A DNA stretch of 64,000 nt from Thioalkalivibrio sp. ALE14 (GTDB lineage: Bacteria > Pseudomonadota > Gammaproteobacteria > Ectothiorhodospirales > Ectothiorhodospiraceae), in the NCBI RefSeq assembly GCF_000376845.1, contig NZ_AQXY01000029.1, positions 186,001 through 250,000 of the forward strand. The letters run 5' to 3'. The notes below the pieces were generated by a model. The model worked only from the letters and a program-made list of their open reading frames with translations. It did no database searches and had not been told where the DNA came from. Below are positions 53,614 through 62,934 of the stretch, piece after piece (positions within the stretch are counted from its first letter, which is position 1; the number at the start of each line of letters is the position of its first letter). Made by a program: the position numbers and the translations under genes.

Positions 53614-56090
53614 CAGAAGGTCCCTCGCAGGCGCACAAGCCCGAAGAGCCGGTCTTCCCGGTTGCCGTCGTACGTCGTGGAACCCCAGCCCACGCCATAA
53701 TCGATGGACCAGCGACGATCCAGGTCCCAGCGATGCTCGTAGCGAAGCGCCACGGTCGGATCATTGCCGAAGCCAGACTGGTAACCGACACCGACGGCCG
53801 CGTGAAAATGTTGAGTAAAGGCCCGGTCATAGTCGCGCCAGGTAATCCAGTCGTGGTCCACCCGAACCGAGGAGCTGGCCGACCGCTCCGGATTGAAATA
53901 GGGTCCGCCCGGCTGGCTGTTCTGCTGGAAAAAGAGATCGGCGCCCACATCGGTCGCGTGGTGGGCTCTGGCATACACCCGCCGTGTCACGCCCCCGCCC
54001 AACGAGCTTCGGCGATTGCCGTCATCAATCGACAGCAGACCCACATTGGCATAGGCCGAAAGGGATTCGTTGGCCCGCCAGTCCACGGAAGCCGAGGCAG
54101 ACCAGCCTTCGAGACCCGCATCGATTGCCCTCAGGGGCGTTTGCATCGAGTAACTGTCCGCTTCAATCCCGATCCGCCAGTGGTCCCCGAGCCACTGCGA
54201 CCACCCCGCCGCGATGCCGGGGTTGGCATCGCCCTTGAGATCGCGGTCTAACCGCACCCAGGCCTGTTTGCGACGGGCGTCCCACTCGATTCCCGCACCA
54301 ATGCGGTCATAGCGACCTTCTGCATCGCCGAAAGTCGCCGTGGTATAGCGGTGTTCCAGAAAGGCCCGAAGTGGATGATCGGACCAGGGCGAATTCAGTC
54401 GTGTACGCCATTCCCGGTCGCGATCACCGCTGACCAGTCCGTCGCCGCCCGATGTGCGGCCAAAAATCACCTCGCTCTCGATGGATGGGCGACCGCGGTC
54501 CTCCAGCTCTTCGGACAGGCGCTGAACATCCGGCGACCGGGGGAAGTCGGACCGCAGGGAATCGACCTCCTGCGCCCAGATATCGTGCTCGCCGAGGTCG
54601 CGCGCGTTCTCCGCCCGATTGAGCCGCGTATCCCGGGCATCGGGTGCCCAGCGCTCGGCAATGTCAGTAATGTCCCGCGAGCGCACCGGCCAGCCGCGCC
54701 AGCGGGCCATGCGGGCCTGGGTGTTACGCAGCCCGGCGTGAGCCGGCGCCTGGCGGACCAGTTCCCCACTGCGCTCCCAGGCCAGTGCGAGATCCTGTCG
54801 ATAGGCCGCGTCGTACACCCGAAGCTGGTCGACATCGACACGTTCCCAGTTGGGGATCGGGTCGCGATCCGGGTCGATGCTCAGCCAGACCGGCGTGTGG
54901 TGATGGGCACGTTCAAGTTGGTCCGCCGCTGCGGAATAATCCTCCAGCGCGAGGTGTGTGTAATAGAGATCCAGCAGCAACGAGACGTCCGGAGGTTCGT
55001 TCTCGGAAACCAGGGACTCGTACAGCGGGAGAGCCTTTTCGGGCTGTTCTTCAGACAGGTAGGCATCTGCCGCCGCCCGGCGCACATAGGCGGGGGCGAT
55101 CAGGTCGTCCGGAAGTGCCTCGAATGACCCAATCGTCTCCGGCATTCGCTCGAGTTCACGCAACAGCGCGATGCGGTCGAAGCGAACCCGCAAATGTTGT
55201 GGGTGCGCCTCCGGAATACGCGAAAGAAACTCGTCTGCCCTCACCAGTGCCCGATTCAGTGCCCGGTTTCTCTCTTCATGGCGGCCCTCGGCCTCCATCC
55301 GAGAGCGCACATCCAGCGCCTGCCGGATGTCCGACGCAATGGCATCTGCCTCGGCCTGATAGCGAACGTCGTCCTCGAACAGGTCCGGGCGTTCCTGTAT
55401 CGCGGCCCACGCCCGGTGGCTGGCGCCAAGCGTCCACAGGGCCAGGATCTGCTCCTGGAATGCCAGGGGATGCTGGGGATCGCGGGCACGCGCGCGATTG
55501 GCCATCGCCAGGGCCTGCCGCGGAACACCCGACTGGCGCAAGCCATACGCCATCAGCGCCAACTCCTGAGCGGATTCGGGCAAGGGGGCGACTTCTGCGA
55601 GGGCCTGACGCGCCGTTTCTGCGTCACCGGCCTCGGCACTGGCGACGGCGAACAGAATTTCCGCGGAGGTACCCAGCCGCTTCCTGGATTGGCGCAGGAC
55701 ATCCGCCGCTGCCGCGAACTTGCCTTCGTCACGCATGGCAAAGGCCCAGCTCATGTGGGCATAGTCCGGAACGGATTCGGGATCGAACCCCTGGGTTCGA
55801 GAGGCGATCGCCGCGTTGTCTCCAGCCAGACGCAATACAACGATCAGGTCCGCTTGCAGGCGGGGCGCGCCGGGGAAACGGGCATCCAGCTCAAGCAGAC
55901 GATCAGCAGCCTCGGTCACCCGCCCCTGCTGGGCAAGCTCGACCGCCTGTTCTCGCTGATGGTCCAGAGCAGAAGCGTACCCAGGAAGCGGCAAGGCCCA
56001 TGGCAGCACGAGGAGACACGCGAATTGCACCCACCGTCCAATGGAGCGGTGAGGCAGGTGTGCCCGACCATACGCCACGTCCCTGTCCAT
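53613..56090 (-). CDS. pgaA: PNAG outer-membrane export porin PgaA
   Basis: An 825-residue exported protein. After the signal region (VQFACLLVLPWALPLPGYAS) comes a long TPR-rich superhelical domain (about residues 45-500), which binds PgaB or the polymer. The C-terminal 300 residues form the 16-strand beta-barrel and end in the typical LRGTF outer-membrane tail (C-terminal Phe). It is the first gene of pgaABCD; the 180-nt upstream gap should contain its promoter, but I saw no convincing -35/-10 pair. Confidence 0.95.
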   Translation of the reverse strand: MDRDVAYGRAHLPHRSIGRWVQFACLLVLPWALPLPGYASALDHQREQAVELAQQGRVTEAADRLLELDARFPGAPRLQADLIVVLRLAGDNAAIASRTQGFDPESVPDYAHMSWAFAMRDEGKFAAAADVLRQSRKRLGTSAEILFAVASAEAGDAETARQALAEVAPLPESAQELALMAYGLRQSGVPRQALAMANRARARDPQHPLAFQEQILALWTLGASHRAWAAIQERPDLFEDDVRYQAEADAIASDIRQALDVRSRMEAEGRHEERNRALNRALVRADEFLSRIPEAHPQHLRVRFDRIALLRELERMPETIGSFEALPDDLIAPAYVRRAAADAYLSEEQPEKALPLYESLVSENEPPDVSLLLDLYYTHLALEDYSAAADQLERAHHHTPVWLSIDPDRDPIPNWERVDVDQLRVYDAAYRQDLALAWERSGELVRQAPAHAGLRNTQARMARWRGWPVRSRDITDIAERWAPDARDTRLNRAENARDLGEHDIWAQEVDSLRSDFPRSPDVQRLSEELEDRGRPSIESEVIFGRTSGGDGLVSGDRDREWRTRLNSPWSDHPLRAFLEHRYTTATFGDAEGRYDRIGAGIEWDARRKQAWVRLDRDLKGDANPGIAAGWSQWLGDHWRIGIEADSYSMQTPLRAIDAGLEGWSASASVDWRANESLSAYANVGLLSIDDGNRRSSLGGGVTRRVYARAHHATDVGADLFFQQNSQPGGPYFNPERSASSSVRVDHDWITWRDYDRAFTQHFHAAVGVGYQSGFGNDPTVALRYEHRWDLDRRWSIDYGVGWGSTTYDGNREDRLFGLVRLRGTF

Positions 56091-56272
56091 CAGCCCCTGC
56101 GCCCACCGCTCTTTTTATTTTGTGAACTCTATCACACGGGACATTCAGCAAAACCGATATTCCCACTTTCCCCGCCGCTGGCGTCCAAACATGGTCCTCG
56201 GTACCCGGCAGCTACAGCTGGTGTTGCAAGGGCACGCCAGGCGATGGACGCCCCATTCCGCCCGCCGACGGG

Positions 56273-57849
56273 CTATTCGGGCTCCGCCATCAGGGCGCGG
56301 ACCGTGGCGATAACGTCGGGATCATCCCATTCGATGGCGCTGTTGACCGAATAGCGCACGCGGCCGTCGCGGCCGAGGATGAACGAGCTGGGGAAGGCAA
56401 ACACGCGCCAGTCAGCGGCGACCCGCCCGTCGAAATCCATCAGGACCGGGAAGTCCACCTGCACCTCGCCCATGAAGGCGGTGATGTGCTCGGCGCTCTC
56501 CTGGTAGTTGACCGATACGATCGCGAAGCTATCGCCCAGGGTCTCGGCCATGCGGTTCATCGACGGGATCTCGTGCACGCAGGGCGGGCACCAGCTGGCC
56601 CAGAAGTTCAGCAGGACCACCTGCCCTTCGTAATCGGACAGCGACTGCTCATCGCCTAGGTGATCGGTGAGCGTGAAATCGTCGACCGGTGGCGGGTGAT
56701 CGCGCTCGACCAGTCCCCGGCCGGCCTCGACCTCGCGTGCGATTTCCGGCATCGGCGCCGCCGCCAGCGGTCGCGGGACGCTGGCCAGCAGCCGGCCCGC
56801 CTGCAGCAACTGCACGGGCAGACGCGCGGCCGCGGCGGCCTCTTCCGGTTCGGGTTCGGAACGGCGCAGGCAGTAGAAATCGCGCACCCCCGGGACCATC
56901 TGCACGAACACCGCGCTGCCGCCACGGCGCAGGTCGGCCAGGATCTCGTCGAGGTGCCAGCGATAGACGCCCTGGGTCGGCTGCAACAGGAATACGGGCA
57001 GGCTGGTGGCCCGCACGACGTCCACGAACTCCGCGGGCGCACCGGCCACCGGGGTATCGACCATCAGGTTGGGGAAGGCCAGTGCCGCACCGAGCACATA
57101 GCCCGATTCGGGTCCGTCTTCCTGCCACTGGCGCAGGCCACGCAGGGCCGTGATGGCCGGGCGGCCGGAGGCCACCAGCATCACGTCCTTGCCCGTCTGC
57201 GCATGCGCCGCTCGCAGCAAAGCGGCCACGCTGACCCCGTCTAGGGAAACACTGATCAATGTACACGCTCGCGCTCGAGTCGCTTTTGCGTGCGAACAAG
57301 GCGCGGTGACTGCCGTGCAGTCATTCTGCACAAGGGAGCCGCAACGCCGTGCGCGCGCCCGTTTTTGATAACAACGGGCGGCCGAGCCCCTGCGTTCAAT
57401 CAATTGTGGGGTTGGCACCCCAGGTTCCCCGATCCGGCGTTGCGCCGCTTGTGGGTAGAACCACTACCCGCTGCGCGACGCGCCTTGTCTCGGAAAACCT
57501 GGGGTGCCAACGCGAGTGTGTACATTGATCAGTGTTTCCCTAGGCTGCGCATGCTCTCGTTGGTGCGGGGGAGGAAATGGGCATGCAGCAGGTCGATTTG
57601 CCAGACCTCGATGCCCATCGCGGCCAGCTCGCGGCCAAACACCGCATGATTGGCGTGTACGCCCGCCTGTGGCAGCAGCCAGAGGAAGATGCGGTCGCCG
57701 GCAGCCGGGTAAACGGTCACATCCAGCTCCACGCCGGCGGGGTCGGTCACGGTGACTGTGTGCGGCTCCAGCGTGTCGGCCGGCACCGGCGTAGACAGAA
57801 CGAACAGGCACAGGAGCAGGCAAAGACGCGGCAGAACGCTCATCGACAC
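56273..57849 (-). pseudogene. TlpA-type two-domain periplasmic protein, interrupted by a MITE
   Basis: A paralogue of the intact gene at 47566-48870. The 5' part (57849 to 57541) encodes a signal peptide (LPRLCLLLCLFVLSTPVPA) and the start of the degenerate hydrolase domain. It reads MRSL and then into the MITE, stopping after GKH. The 3' part (57241 down to 56273) resumes with DGVSVAALLRAAH and continues through the TlpA domain (NFWASWCPPCVHEIPSM). Removing 299 bp (element plus one CTAG) joins the halves in frame, giving about 425 residues against 434 for the paralogue. The nucleophile elbow position reads VASGRPA. The TlpA half could still be translated only from an internal start, without a signal peptide. 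Confidence 0.9.
57245..57539. mobile_element. MITE with IS5-like ends, copy 2 (295 bp)
   Basis: This is the inverse-orientation relative of the element at 19089-19367. The ends read GGAAACACTGATCAATGTAC and GTACATTGATCAGTGTTTCC (perfect inverses) and are flanked by CTAG at 57241-57244 and 57540-57543. Most of the interior is shared with copy 1 (for example GACTGCCGTGCAGTCATTCT and GCGCCTTGTCTCGGAAAACC), but copy 2 has a short extra hairpin segment around CCCGTTTTTGATAACAACGGG. There is no coding capacity. It sits inside the TlpA-fusion gene. Confidence 0.9.
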
Positions 57850-57934
57850 GCACGCAAGGATCAGGGAGACGGATCGCGACTATAGCGCCCCGCCGTATCG
57901 GCGAAAACGGCGTGGGCTTGCCGGGCGTACAGGA

Positions 57935-58507
57935 TCAGCGCGGGTGCGTGTGCCGGTAGGTTCGCAGGCGGCGGGTCTTCTCCACCATGCGCCAGAGGGA
58001 ACGGCTGTTGTTGTAGCGCGAGACATGCTGCAGCGGCACCCAGAGGATATCGTGCGACTCGTGACTTCCGGGCACCGGCAAACGGTCGTCGATCTCCAGC
58101 AGGAAGCGCACGTCGATGTGCTCGTGCATCGGGAAATCCGGCCTGGCCGGGATGGTGTGGATATCCAGGTCGAAGACGTCTTCCTCGACAAGCCGGATCT
58201 GCTCGGGGGCCAGGCCGGTTTCCTCATGGGTCTCGCGCAGGGCCACCTGCAGGATGTCGGCCTGGCCGTCGGCATGGCCGCCCGGCTGGAACCACCGATG
58301 GTGCTTGCCGTGCAGCAGCAACAGCGCCTGCTCGCGGTCCGGGCTGACCACCCAGGCGGAGCCGGTCACATGCGCCGGGGTCAAGTCACAATGGAAGCAG
58401 TCCGGGTGGTCGTTGATGAAATCCAGCGCCCGGCGCACGAAACCGGCCTCCTCGATAAAGGTCGTCTGGTGCCGGGCGAGCAGATCCAGCAGCTGCGAGC
58501 GATGCAT
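57935..58507 (-). CDS. Nudix hydrolase
   Basis: A 190-residue hydrolase of nucleoside-diphosphate-linked compounds. The Nudix box reads GGHADGQADILQVALRETHE followed by ETGL: the metal-binding REXXEE core is intact, while the first Glu of the consensus is Ala. The substrate cannot be predicted. The ATG at 58507 starts one base after the csoS1D stop (TGAGATG), so the two are translationally coupled. A role connected with the carboxysome, such as removing a phosphorylated sugar or nucleotide by-product, is a guess from that linkage. Confidence 0.88.
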   Translation of the reverse strand: MHRSQLLDLLARHQTTFIEEAGFVRRALDFINDHPDCFHCDLTPAHVTGSAWVVSPDREQALLLLHGKHHRWFQPGGHADGQADILQVALRETHEETGLAPEQIRLVEEDVFDLDIHTIPARPDFPMHEHIDVRFLLEIDDRLPVPGSHESHDILWVPLQHVSRYNNSRSLWRMVEKTRRLRTYRHTHPR

Positions 58508-58508
58508 C

Positions 58509-59123
58509 TCAGGTCCCGGCCGGATTGTGCAGCGCGTGGATGGCCGCACGCGCCGCCTCGTCCACATCGCCTTCCCGTCCCGCGAGGGTCAAGCGACCAA
58601 AGGCGCCGACAGCGCGCACGTCGATCAGCGAAACATTGGATGCCTTCAGTGCCTGGTTCGCGGCATAAATGATGTAGCCGGCCGGTTCCGCCTCGAGGAT
58701 GAACATGCTCTGGTCCGGCAGGATCATGTTCCCGCGGCGGTTCTGGCGGTTGATCAGCACGGTGTGGTCCGGGGTCATTCCACGGATGGTCTCCTGCCAC
58801 GGGATGCGACAGGGCTGGCGGTCATCCTGGCTGGCACCGAGACGCTCCAGCAGCACCCGGCCGGCCTCGATCACCTCGCTCTGGCTGCGATGGTGGATCA
58901 CCATGGAGCCGAATTCGCGCTCCACAACCTGCTGCGCCAGGTGCACGTTGGTCGCCTTCAGCGCGACGTCGGTCAGGCGGTGCACCGCCATCCCCGGCGA
59001 AACCTCCACCCACAGGCAGGAGTCCCCCGGAACGGGCAGAAAGCCCTGGGAGACCGTAGCCATGTATTCCGCCAGCTGCGGCTGGAGGGAATCCATGTAG
59101 ACGTAGGTACGCAGCTGGATCAT
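58509..59123 (-). CDS. csoS1D: CsoS1D, tandem-BMC-domain alpha-carboxysome shell protein
   Basis: A 204-residue protein with two fused bacterial-microcompartment domains, forming the trimeric pseudohexamer with a gated pore. Characteristic segments are [54 protein letters not shown] and [17 protein letters not shown], close to those of marine cyanobacterial CsoS1D. The ATG at 59123 omits the long N-terminal extension of the cyanobacterial form; an in-frame ATG at 59156 would add 11 residues. No other cso genes are in the window. In Halothiobacillus csoS1D is part of the wider carboxysome gene cluster. Confidence 0.93.
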   Translation of the reverse strand: MIQLRTYVYMDSLQPQLAEYMATVSQGFLPVPGDSCLWVEVSPGMAVHRLTDVALKATNVHLAQQVVEREFGSMVIHHRSQSEVIEAGRVLLERLGASQDDRQPCRIPWQETIRGMTPDHTVLINRQNRRGNMILPDQSMFILEAEPAGYIIYAANQALKASNVSLIDVRAVGAFGRLTLAGREGDVDEAARAAIHALHNPAGT

Positions 59124-59264
59124 CGATTCACTCTGGGCCGGGACCCGGGGTCCCATGGTTCCCGCACGTCGCGGCCCGAACCCGCACGGGAGTCCGCGCA
59201 CGCACACGGCGGGCCGCCATTTTCACGCCGGCCTGCGCGGGTACATGGGAGAATTGGAGAGCGT

Positions 59265-59293
59265 ATTGTGAACGCAGCGGGCCTCAAGCTCAA
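59265..59293 (-). promoter_or_regulatory. Candidate promoter of csoS1D-Nudix
   Basis: On the minus strand TTGAGC (59293-59288), 17 bp, CACAAT (59270-59265). Each hexamer matches 4 of 6 consensus bases. The leader would be about 135 nt. The 292-nt divergent region otherwise holds only the -10 of the facing gene. Confidence 0.35.
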
Positions 59294-59376
59294 TGTCCGG
59301 CACCGGTCCGCAACGCGCGCGGCGCCCCGTGCGGCCGTACCGGCACCGCGGGCAGCACCACCCGGCCCTGCGTTCG

Positions 59377-59382
59377 TATAAT
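59377..59382 (+). promoter_or_regulatory. -10 element for the COG4389 membrane protein gene
   Basis: A perfect TATAAT lies 33 nt before the ATG at 59416, an unusual AT-rich hexamer in this GC-rich region. No good -35 is seen 16-18 bp upstream. Confidence 0.45.
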
Positions 59383-59415
59383 GTCGCGGTCACGCCCACG
59401 AGCCCAGGGATTGCC

Positions 59416-61437
59416 ATGCCAAAGCAGGATGCGGAACACCTTCTCGCCTGCGTGGAAGACACCGATCTCGACCTCGCCGAGACCCTGCGCGAGATCGTCG
59501 ACTGGCTGCGCCCGGAAGACCCCCGGAACGTCGCCCCGGTGATCAACCGGATCGAACAACTGACGCTGGCGCTCGCGGACAACCCAAGCCTGCAGGACCG
59601 GCTACGCGCCCGGCTGGAGGACGGGCTGGAGGACGCCCGGCACCTGACGCTGTACACGGGTATCGGGCTGTTCTCGCGCAAGGGGTTCTTCCGCGAGGCA
59701 GCCGAGCTGATCTACGAGCGCATCAACCCGCGGCCAATGGATCGCCAGGATCTGAAGGACGTGCTGTTTCACGTCTTTCACCAGACCGATGACGCTACCT
59801 GGGTCGCGGCCCTCCCCGACGATGCCTGGTGGCGCCTGCTGGAAGCGCTGGGCTGTCTGTCCGGCGAACACCCGGGGGTACTGCAACGGGCCCGGGAGGA
59901 AATCCTTTATGCCCTGGAGATGCTCTCCATCTGGGTCGCGGCGGAGGAACTGGAGCCGGAGCTGCTGCGCCTGGACCCGTCGATCGCCGAACGCAACTCG
60001 GCCTTTGTCGCGCAGGAGCGCGAAATCTCGGCCTATGTGCGGGACTACCGCGCGGCGCTGGAGGATCCCAACCGCGAGCGCATGGACGACCGTCATGCCC
60101 GGGTGCTGCTGGAACAGTGCAGCGAACAGATCGCGCACCTGCGGCGGCTGGCGATTACCCATGGCAACAGCCTGTCGCTGACCCACCTGCTGGAACGACT
60201 GGACCAGACCCTCCGGCGTATCCACAAGCTGCTCGACCTGCTGGAACCCGATGCGAAACGTGACACGCGCAAGGCCTCGGTCGGGGTGTTCCGCGAGCTC
60301 ATCACCATCAGCGCCCGCCAGCACGGCGTGCGCGCGCTCTGGCAGGACAACATTAAACTGGTCTCGCGCAGCATCACCCAGCACGTCAGCGATACCGGCG
60401 AGCACTACATCACCCAGTCGCGGGGCGAATACCTGCAGATGCTGCGTTCCGGGGCCGGCGCCGGGCTCATCATCGCGGTCATGGCGTTGATCAAGATTCA
60501 GATCGGGGCCATGGACCTGTCCCAGGCGTCCTACACGCTGTGGACCAGCCTGAACTACGGCCTCGGTTTCGTGCTGATCCACATCCTGCATTTCACCGTG
60601 GCCACCAAGCAGCCGGCCATGACCGCCGCACGCCTGGCCGCCGCCATCGAGGAGAGCGAACGTGGTACCGCCGACCCGCGCAAGATGGCGGACCTCCTGA
60701 TGCGGGTGGGACGCTCGCAGTTCGCCGCGGTGCTGGGCAACGTGGGCATCGCGCTGCCGACCGCCATCCTGATCGGACTGGTCACGACCCGCCTGTTCGA
60801 CGCCCCGATCCTGTCAGGCCCCGAGGCCGACTACCTGATGGACGGACTGCGCCCGATCATGGGACTGGCCCTGTTCTTTGCCGCCATCGCCGGGATCTGG
60901 CTGTTCGTCTCCGGGCTGATCGCCGGCTTCTTCGACAACCGCTGCGCCTATCTCGACCTGCCGGGCCGGCTGCGCGAACACCCGCTGCTGCAACGGCTGC
61001 TCCCGACCGGCGCACGCCACCGCCTGGCCGACTGGATCGGCTACAACTACGGGGCGCTGATCGGGAACTTCCTGTTCGGCGTCCTGCTGGGCGTGACCGG
61101 CTACATCGGCTACCTGCTGAGCCTGCCGCTGGACATCCAGCACGTGGCCTTCGCCTCGGCCAACCTCGGCTATGTGACGGCCAGCGAGGCCCCGGGCCTG
61201 GCCACGTTCGCGCTGTTCCTGGTATTCGTGCTGCTGATCGGGGCGGTCAACCTGTGGGTCAGTTTCGGGCTGGCGCTGTACGTCGCACTGCGCGCCCGCG
61301 GGGTACGCATGGGGGCCTTCGGCCGCGTGTTCCGCGCCTATGGCCGCCATCTGCGCGAACGCCCCGGCGAATTCCTGTTCCCCCCGAGTGCCCAGGCCAC
61401 GGCCAACGGTGGCGACAACGACCCCGATGCGCGGTAG
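59416..61437 (+). CDS. 'Site-specific recombinase Gcr' family membrane protein (COG4389)
   Basis: A 673-residue protein. Residues 1-330 are soluble and helical; from about residue 340 there are several membrane helices (SGAGAGLIIAVMALIKIQIGA; LGLATLNV-like helices; LATFALFLVFVLLIGAVNLW). It matches the family labelled Gcr, originally linked to gonococcal pilin recombination, but no recombinase catalytic motif is visible and the membrane topology argues against DNA recombination. The ATG at 59416 follows a TATAAT. The lipase-like gene overlaps its end by 11 nt. Confidence 0.83.
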   Translation: MPKQDAEHLLACVEDTDLDLAETLREIVDWLRPEDPRNVAPVINRIEQLTLALADNPSLQDRLRARLEDGLEDARHLTLYTGIGLFSRKGFFREAAELIYERINPRPMDRQDLKDVLFHVFHQTDDATWVAALPDDAWWRLLEALGCLSGEHPGVLQRAREEILYALEMLSIWVAAEELEPELLRLDPSIAERNSAFVAQEREISAYVRDYRAALEDPNRERMDDRHARVLLEQCSEQIAHLRRLAITHGNSLSLTHLLERLDQTLRRIHKLLDLLEPDAKRDTRKASVGVFRELITISARQHGVRALWQDNIKLVSRSITQHVSDTGEHYITQSRGEYLQMLRSGAGAGLIIAVMALIKIQIGAMDLSQASYTLWTSLNYGLGFVLIHILHFTVATKQPAMTAARLAAAIEESERGTADPRKMADLLMRVGRSQFAAVLGNVGIALPTAILIGLVTTRLFDAPILSGPEADYLMDGLRPIMGLALFFAAIAGIWLFVSGLIAGFFDNRCAYLDLPGRLREHPLLQRLLPTGARHRLADWIGYNYGALIGNFLFGVLLGVTGYIGYLLSLPLDIQHVAFASANLGYVTASEAPGLATFALFLVFVLLIGAVNLWVSFGLALYVALRARGVRMGAFGRVFRAYGRHLRERPGEFLFPPSAQATANGGDNDPDAR

Positions 61438-62461
61438 CCCCGCCCTGCATCTGCTGATGCCGCTGGTCGGCCTGTGGGTGGCCGGCTGTGCCGGAGCGGT
61501 CCCCAGTCCCTCCGGCGGTGACACCCGCGCTCCGACGCTCACCCCGGAGGCCATCCAGGCCGCCGATGGCGATCCACTGCCACTGCATCGCTGGGGTCCA
61601 GAGAACCCGGAGCAGGTGGTGCTCGCCCTGCACGGCTTCAACGATCACGGGGGCAGCATGCAGGCCCTCGGCGAGGCCCTCGCCGAGCACGACATTGCAG
61701 TCTATGCCTACGATCAGCGTGGTTTCGGCGCCACGCGCAACGTCGGCTACTGGTCCGGCCACCGGCTGATGGCCGAGGACGCCCGCACCGTGCTGCGGCT
61801 GCTGGAGGCGCGCTATCCCGGGCAGACGCCGTATCTGGTCGGCAAGAGCATGGGCGGAGCCGTCGCGCTCCTCGCCGTGGGCGAGGCGAACGGTGCGTCG
61901 GATGCGTCGTCGCTCGTGGCCGGTACCGTGCTGATCGCACCGGCGGTCTGGAGCCGTGGCGACATGCCCTGGTATCAACGCTTCGGCCTCTGGCTGGGGG
62001 CGCGCCTGGCACCCGGCTGGCGTCTGGATGGGGAAATGGCCGCGGAACTGGATATCCGTCCCACGGATGATCCCGCCGTGCTGCGACAGATGCGCGACGA
62101 TCCACTGGTCCTGCGCGATGCCCGCATCGACGCCCTGGACGGCCTGACCACCCTGATGACCCGCGCACTGGAGGTCGGCCCCAACCTGCCCCCGCCCAGC
62201 CTGACGCTGTACGGGGCGCGCGACGACCTGGTGCCGCCACTCCCCCTGGCGCGCCTGCTGGAGGGCCTGTCCGCACCGGAATCCAGCGCGCATCGCGCCG
62301 TGCTCTATCCGGAGGGCTACCACATGCTGACCCGCTACACCGGTGCCGAAACCACCTTCGAGGACATCGCCACCTGGCTGCGGGATCCGCGCGCCGCTTT
62401 GCCCTCCGGCCACGAGCGCTCGCCCGACGCCCTGGCGCAACACCTGCGGGAGCTGGACTGA
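61427..62461 (+). CDS. Alpha/beta-hydrolase lipoprotein (lysophospholipase-like)
   Basis: A 344-residue protein with a lipoprotein signal (LLMPLVGLWVAGC; lipid-modified Cys near residue 23). The serine hydrolase fold of the monoglyceride lipase/PldB type shows LALHGFNDHGGSMQAL, the nucleophile Ser in VGKSMGGAVAL, Asp in YGARDDLVPP and His in EGYHMLTR. It probably hydrolyses acyl esters at the outer membrane or periplasm. It overlaps the COG4389 gene by 11 nt, implying co-expression. Confidence 0.87.
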   Translation: MRGSPALHLLMPLVGLWVAGCAGAVPSPSGGDTRAPTLTPEAIQAADGDPLPLHRWGPENPEQVVLALHGFNDHGGSMQALGEALAEHDIAVYAYDQRGFGATRNVGYWSGHRLMAEDARTVLRLLEARYPGQTPYLVGKSMGGAVALLAVGEANGASDASSLVAGTVLIAPAVWSRGDMPWYQRFGLWLGARLAPGWRLDGEMAAELDIRPTDDPAVLRQMRDDPLVLRDARIDALDGLTTLMTRALEVGPNLPPPSLTLYGARDDLVPPLPLARLLEGLSAPESSAHRAVLYPEGYHMLTRYTGAETTFEDIATWLRDPRAALPSGHERSPDALAQHLRELD

Positions 62462-62520
62462 CTGGCCGCGGCCGCGCATCGGCGCTACGGTGGACCCATC
62501 CAATCTCTGGAGAACGACCC

Positions 62521-62910
62521 ATGAGCCAATCGACCCCCAATCGCCTGGACAATCTGGTTGCCCGCAGCCGGCGCGACCAGGCGGAGCGCGAACGTGGCTA
62601 CCGCGAGCAGGCGCTGAAGATGTATCCATGGGTGTGCGGGCGCTGCGGGCGGGAGTTCACCCGCGCCAACCTGCGCGAATTGACGGTGCACCACCGTGAC
62701 CACAATCACGACAATAACCCCGCCGACGGCAGCAACTGGGAGCTGCTGTGCCTGTACTGCCACGACAACGAACACCAGCGCTACACCGATGCCACGCCGG
62801 GCAGCGGCAAGACGAGCGGGACCGCGGCCACGCACAACCCCTTCGCCGGACTGGCCGGCCTGCTCAGCGGGAATGACGAACAGGGTGGCGGCGACTCCTC
62901 GAAGTCGTAG
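62521..62910 (+). CDS. YajD-family HNH nuclease-like protein
   Basis: A 129-residue protein with two CxxC-type zinc pairs (VCGRCGREF; LCLYCHDNEH) around an HNH core (LTVHHRDHNHDNN), as in YajD. The family has the HNH fold; an in vivo role is not established. The C-terminal 35 residues are Gly/Ser-rich and probably disordered. ATG at 62521. Confidence 0.88.
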   Translation: MSQSTPNRLDNLVARSRRDQAERERGYREQALKMYPWVCGRCGREFTRANLRELTVHHRDHNHDNNPADGSNWELLCLYCHDNEHQRYTDATPGSGKTSGTAATHNPFAGLAGLLSGNDEQGGGDSSKS

Positions 62911-62934
62911 CCGGCGCCAGTGACCACGACCGGG

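Noticed and set aside
56273-57418. 381-residue 'intact' TlpA protein starting inside the MITE
   Set aside because: The first roughly 58 codons are MITE sequence without a signal peptide; the true 5' part of the gene is on the other side of the element.
59416-61437. DNA recombinase function
   Set aside because: The family label suggests it, but there is no catalytic recombinase motif and the C-terminal half is clearly membrane-embedded.
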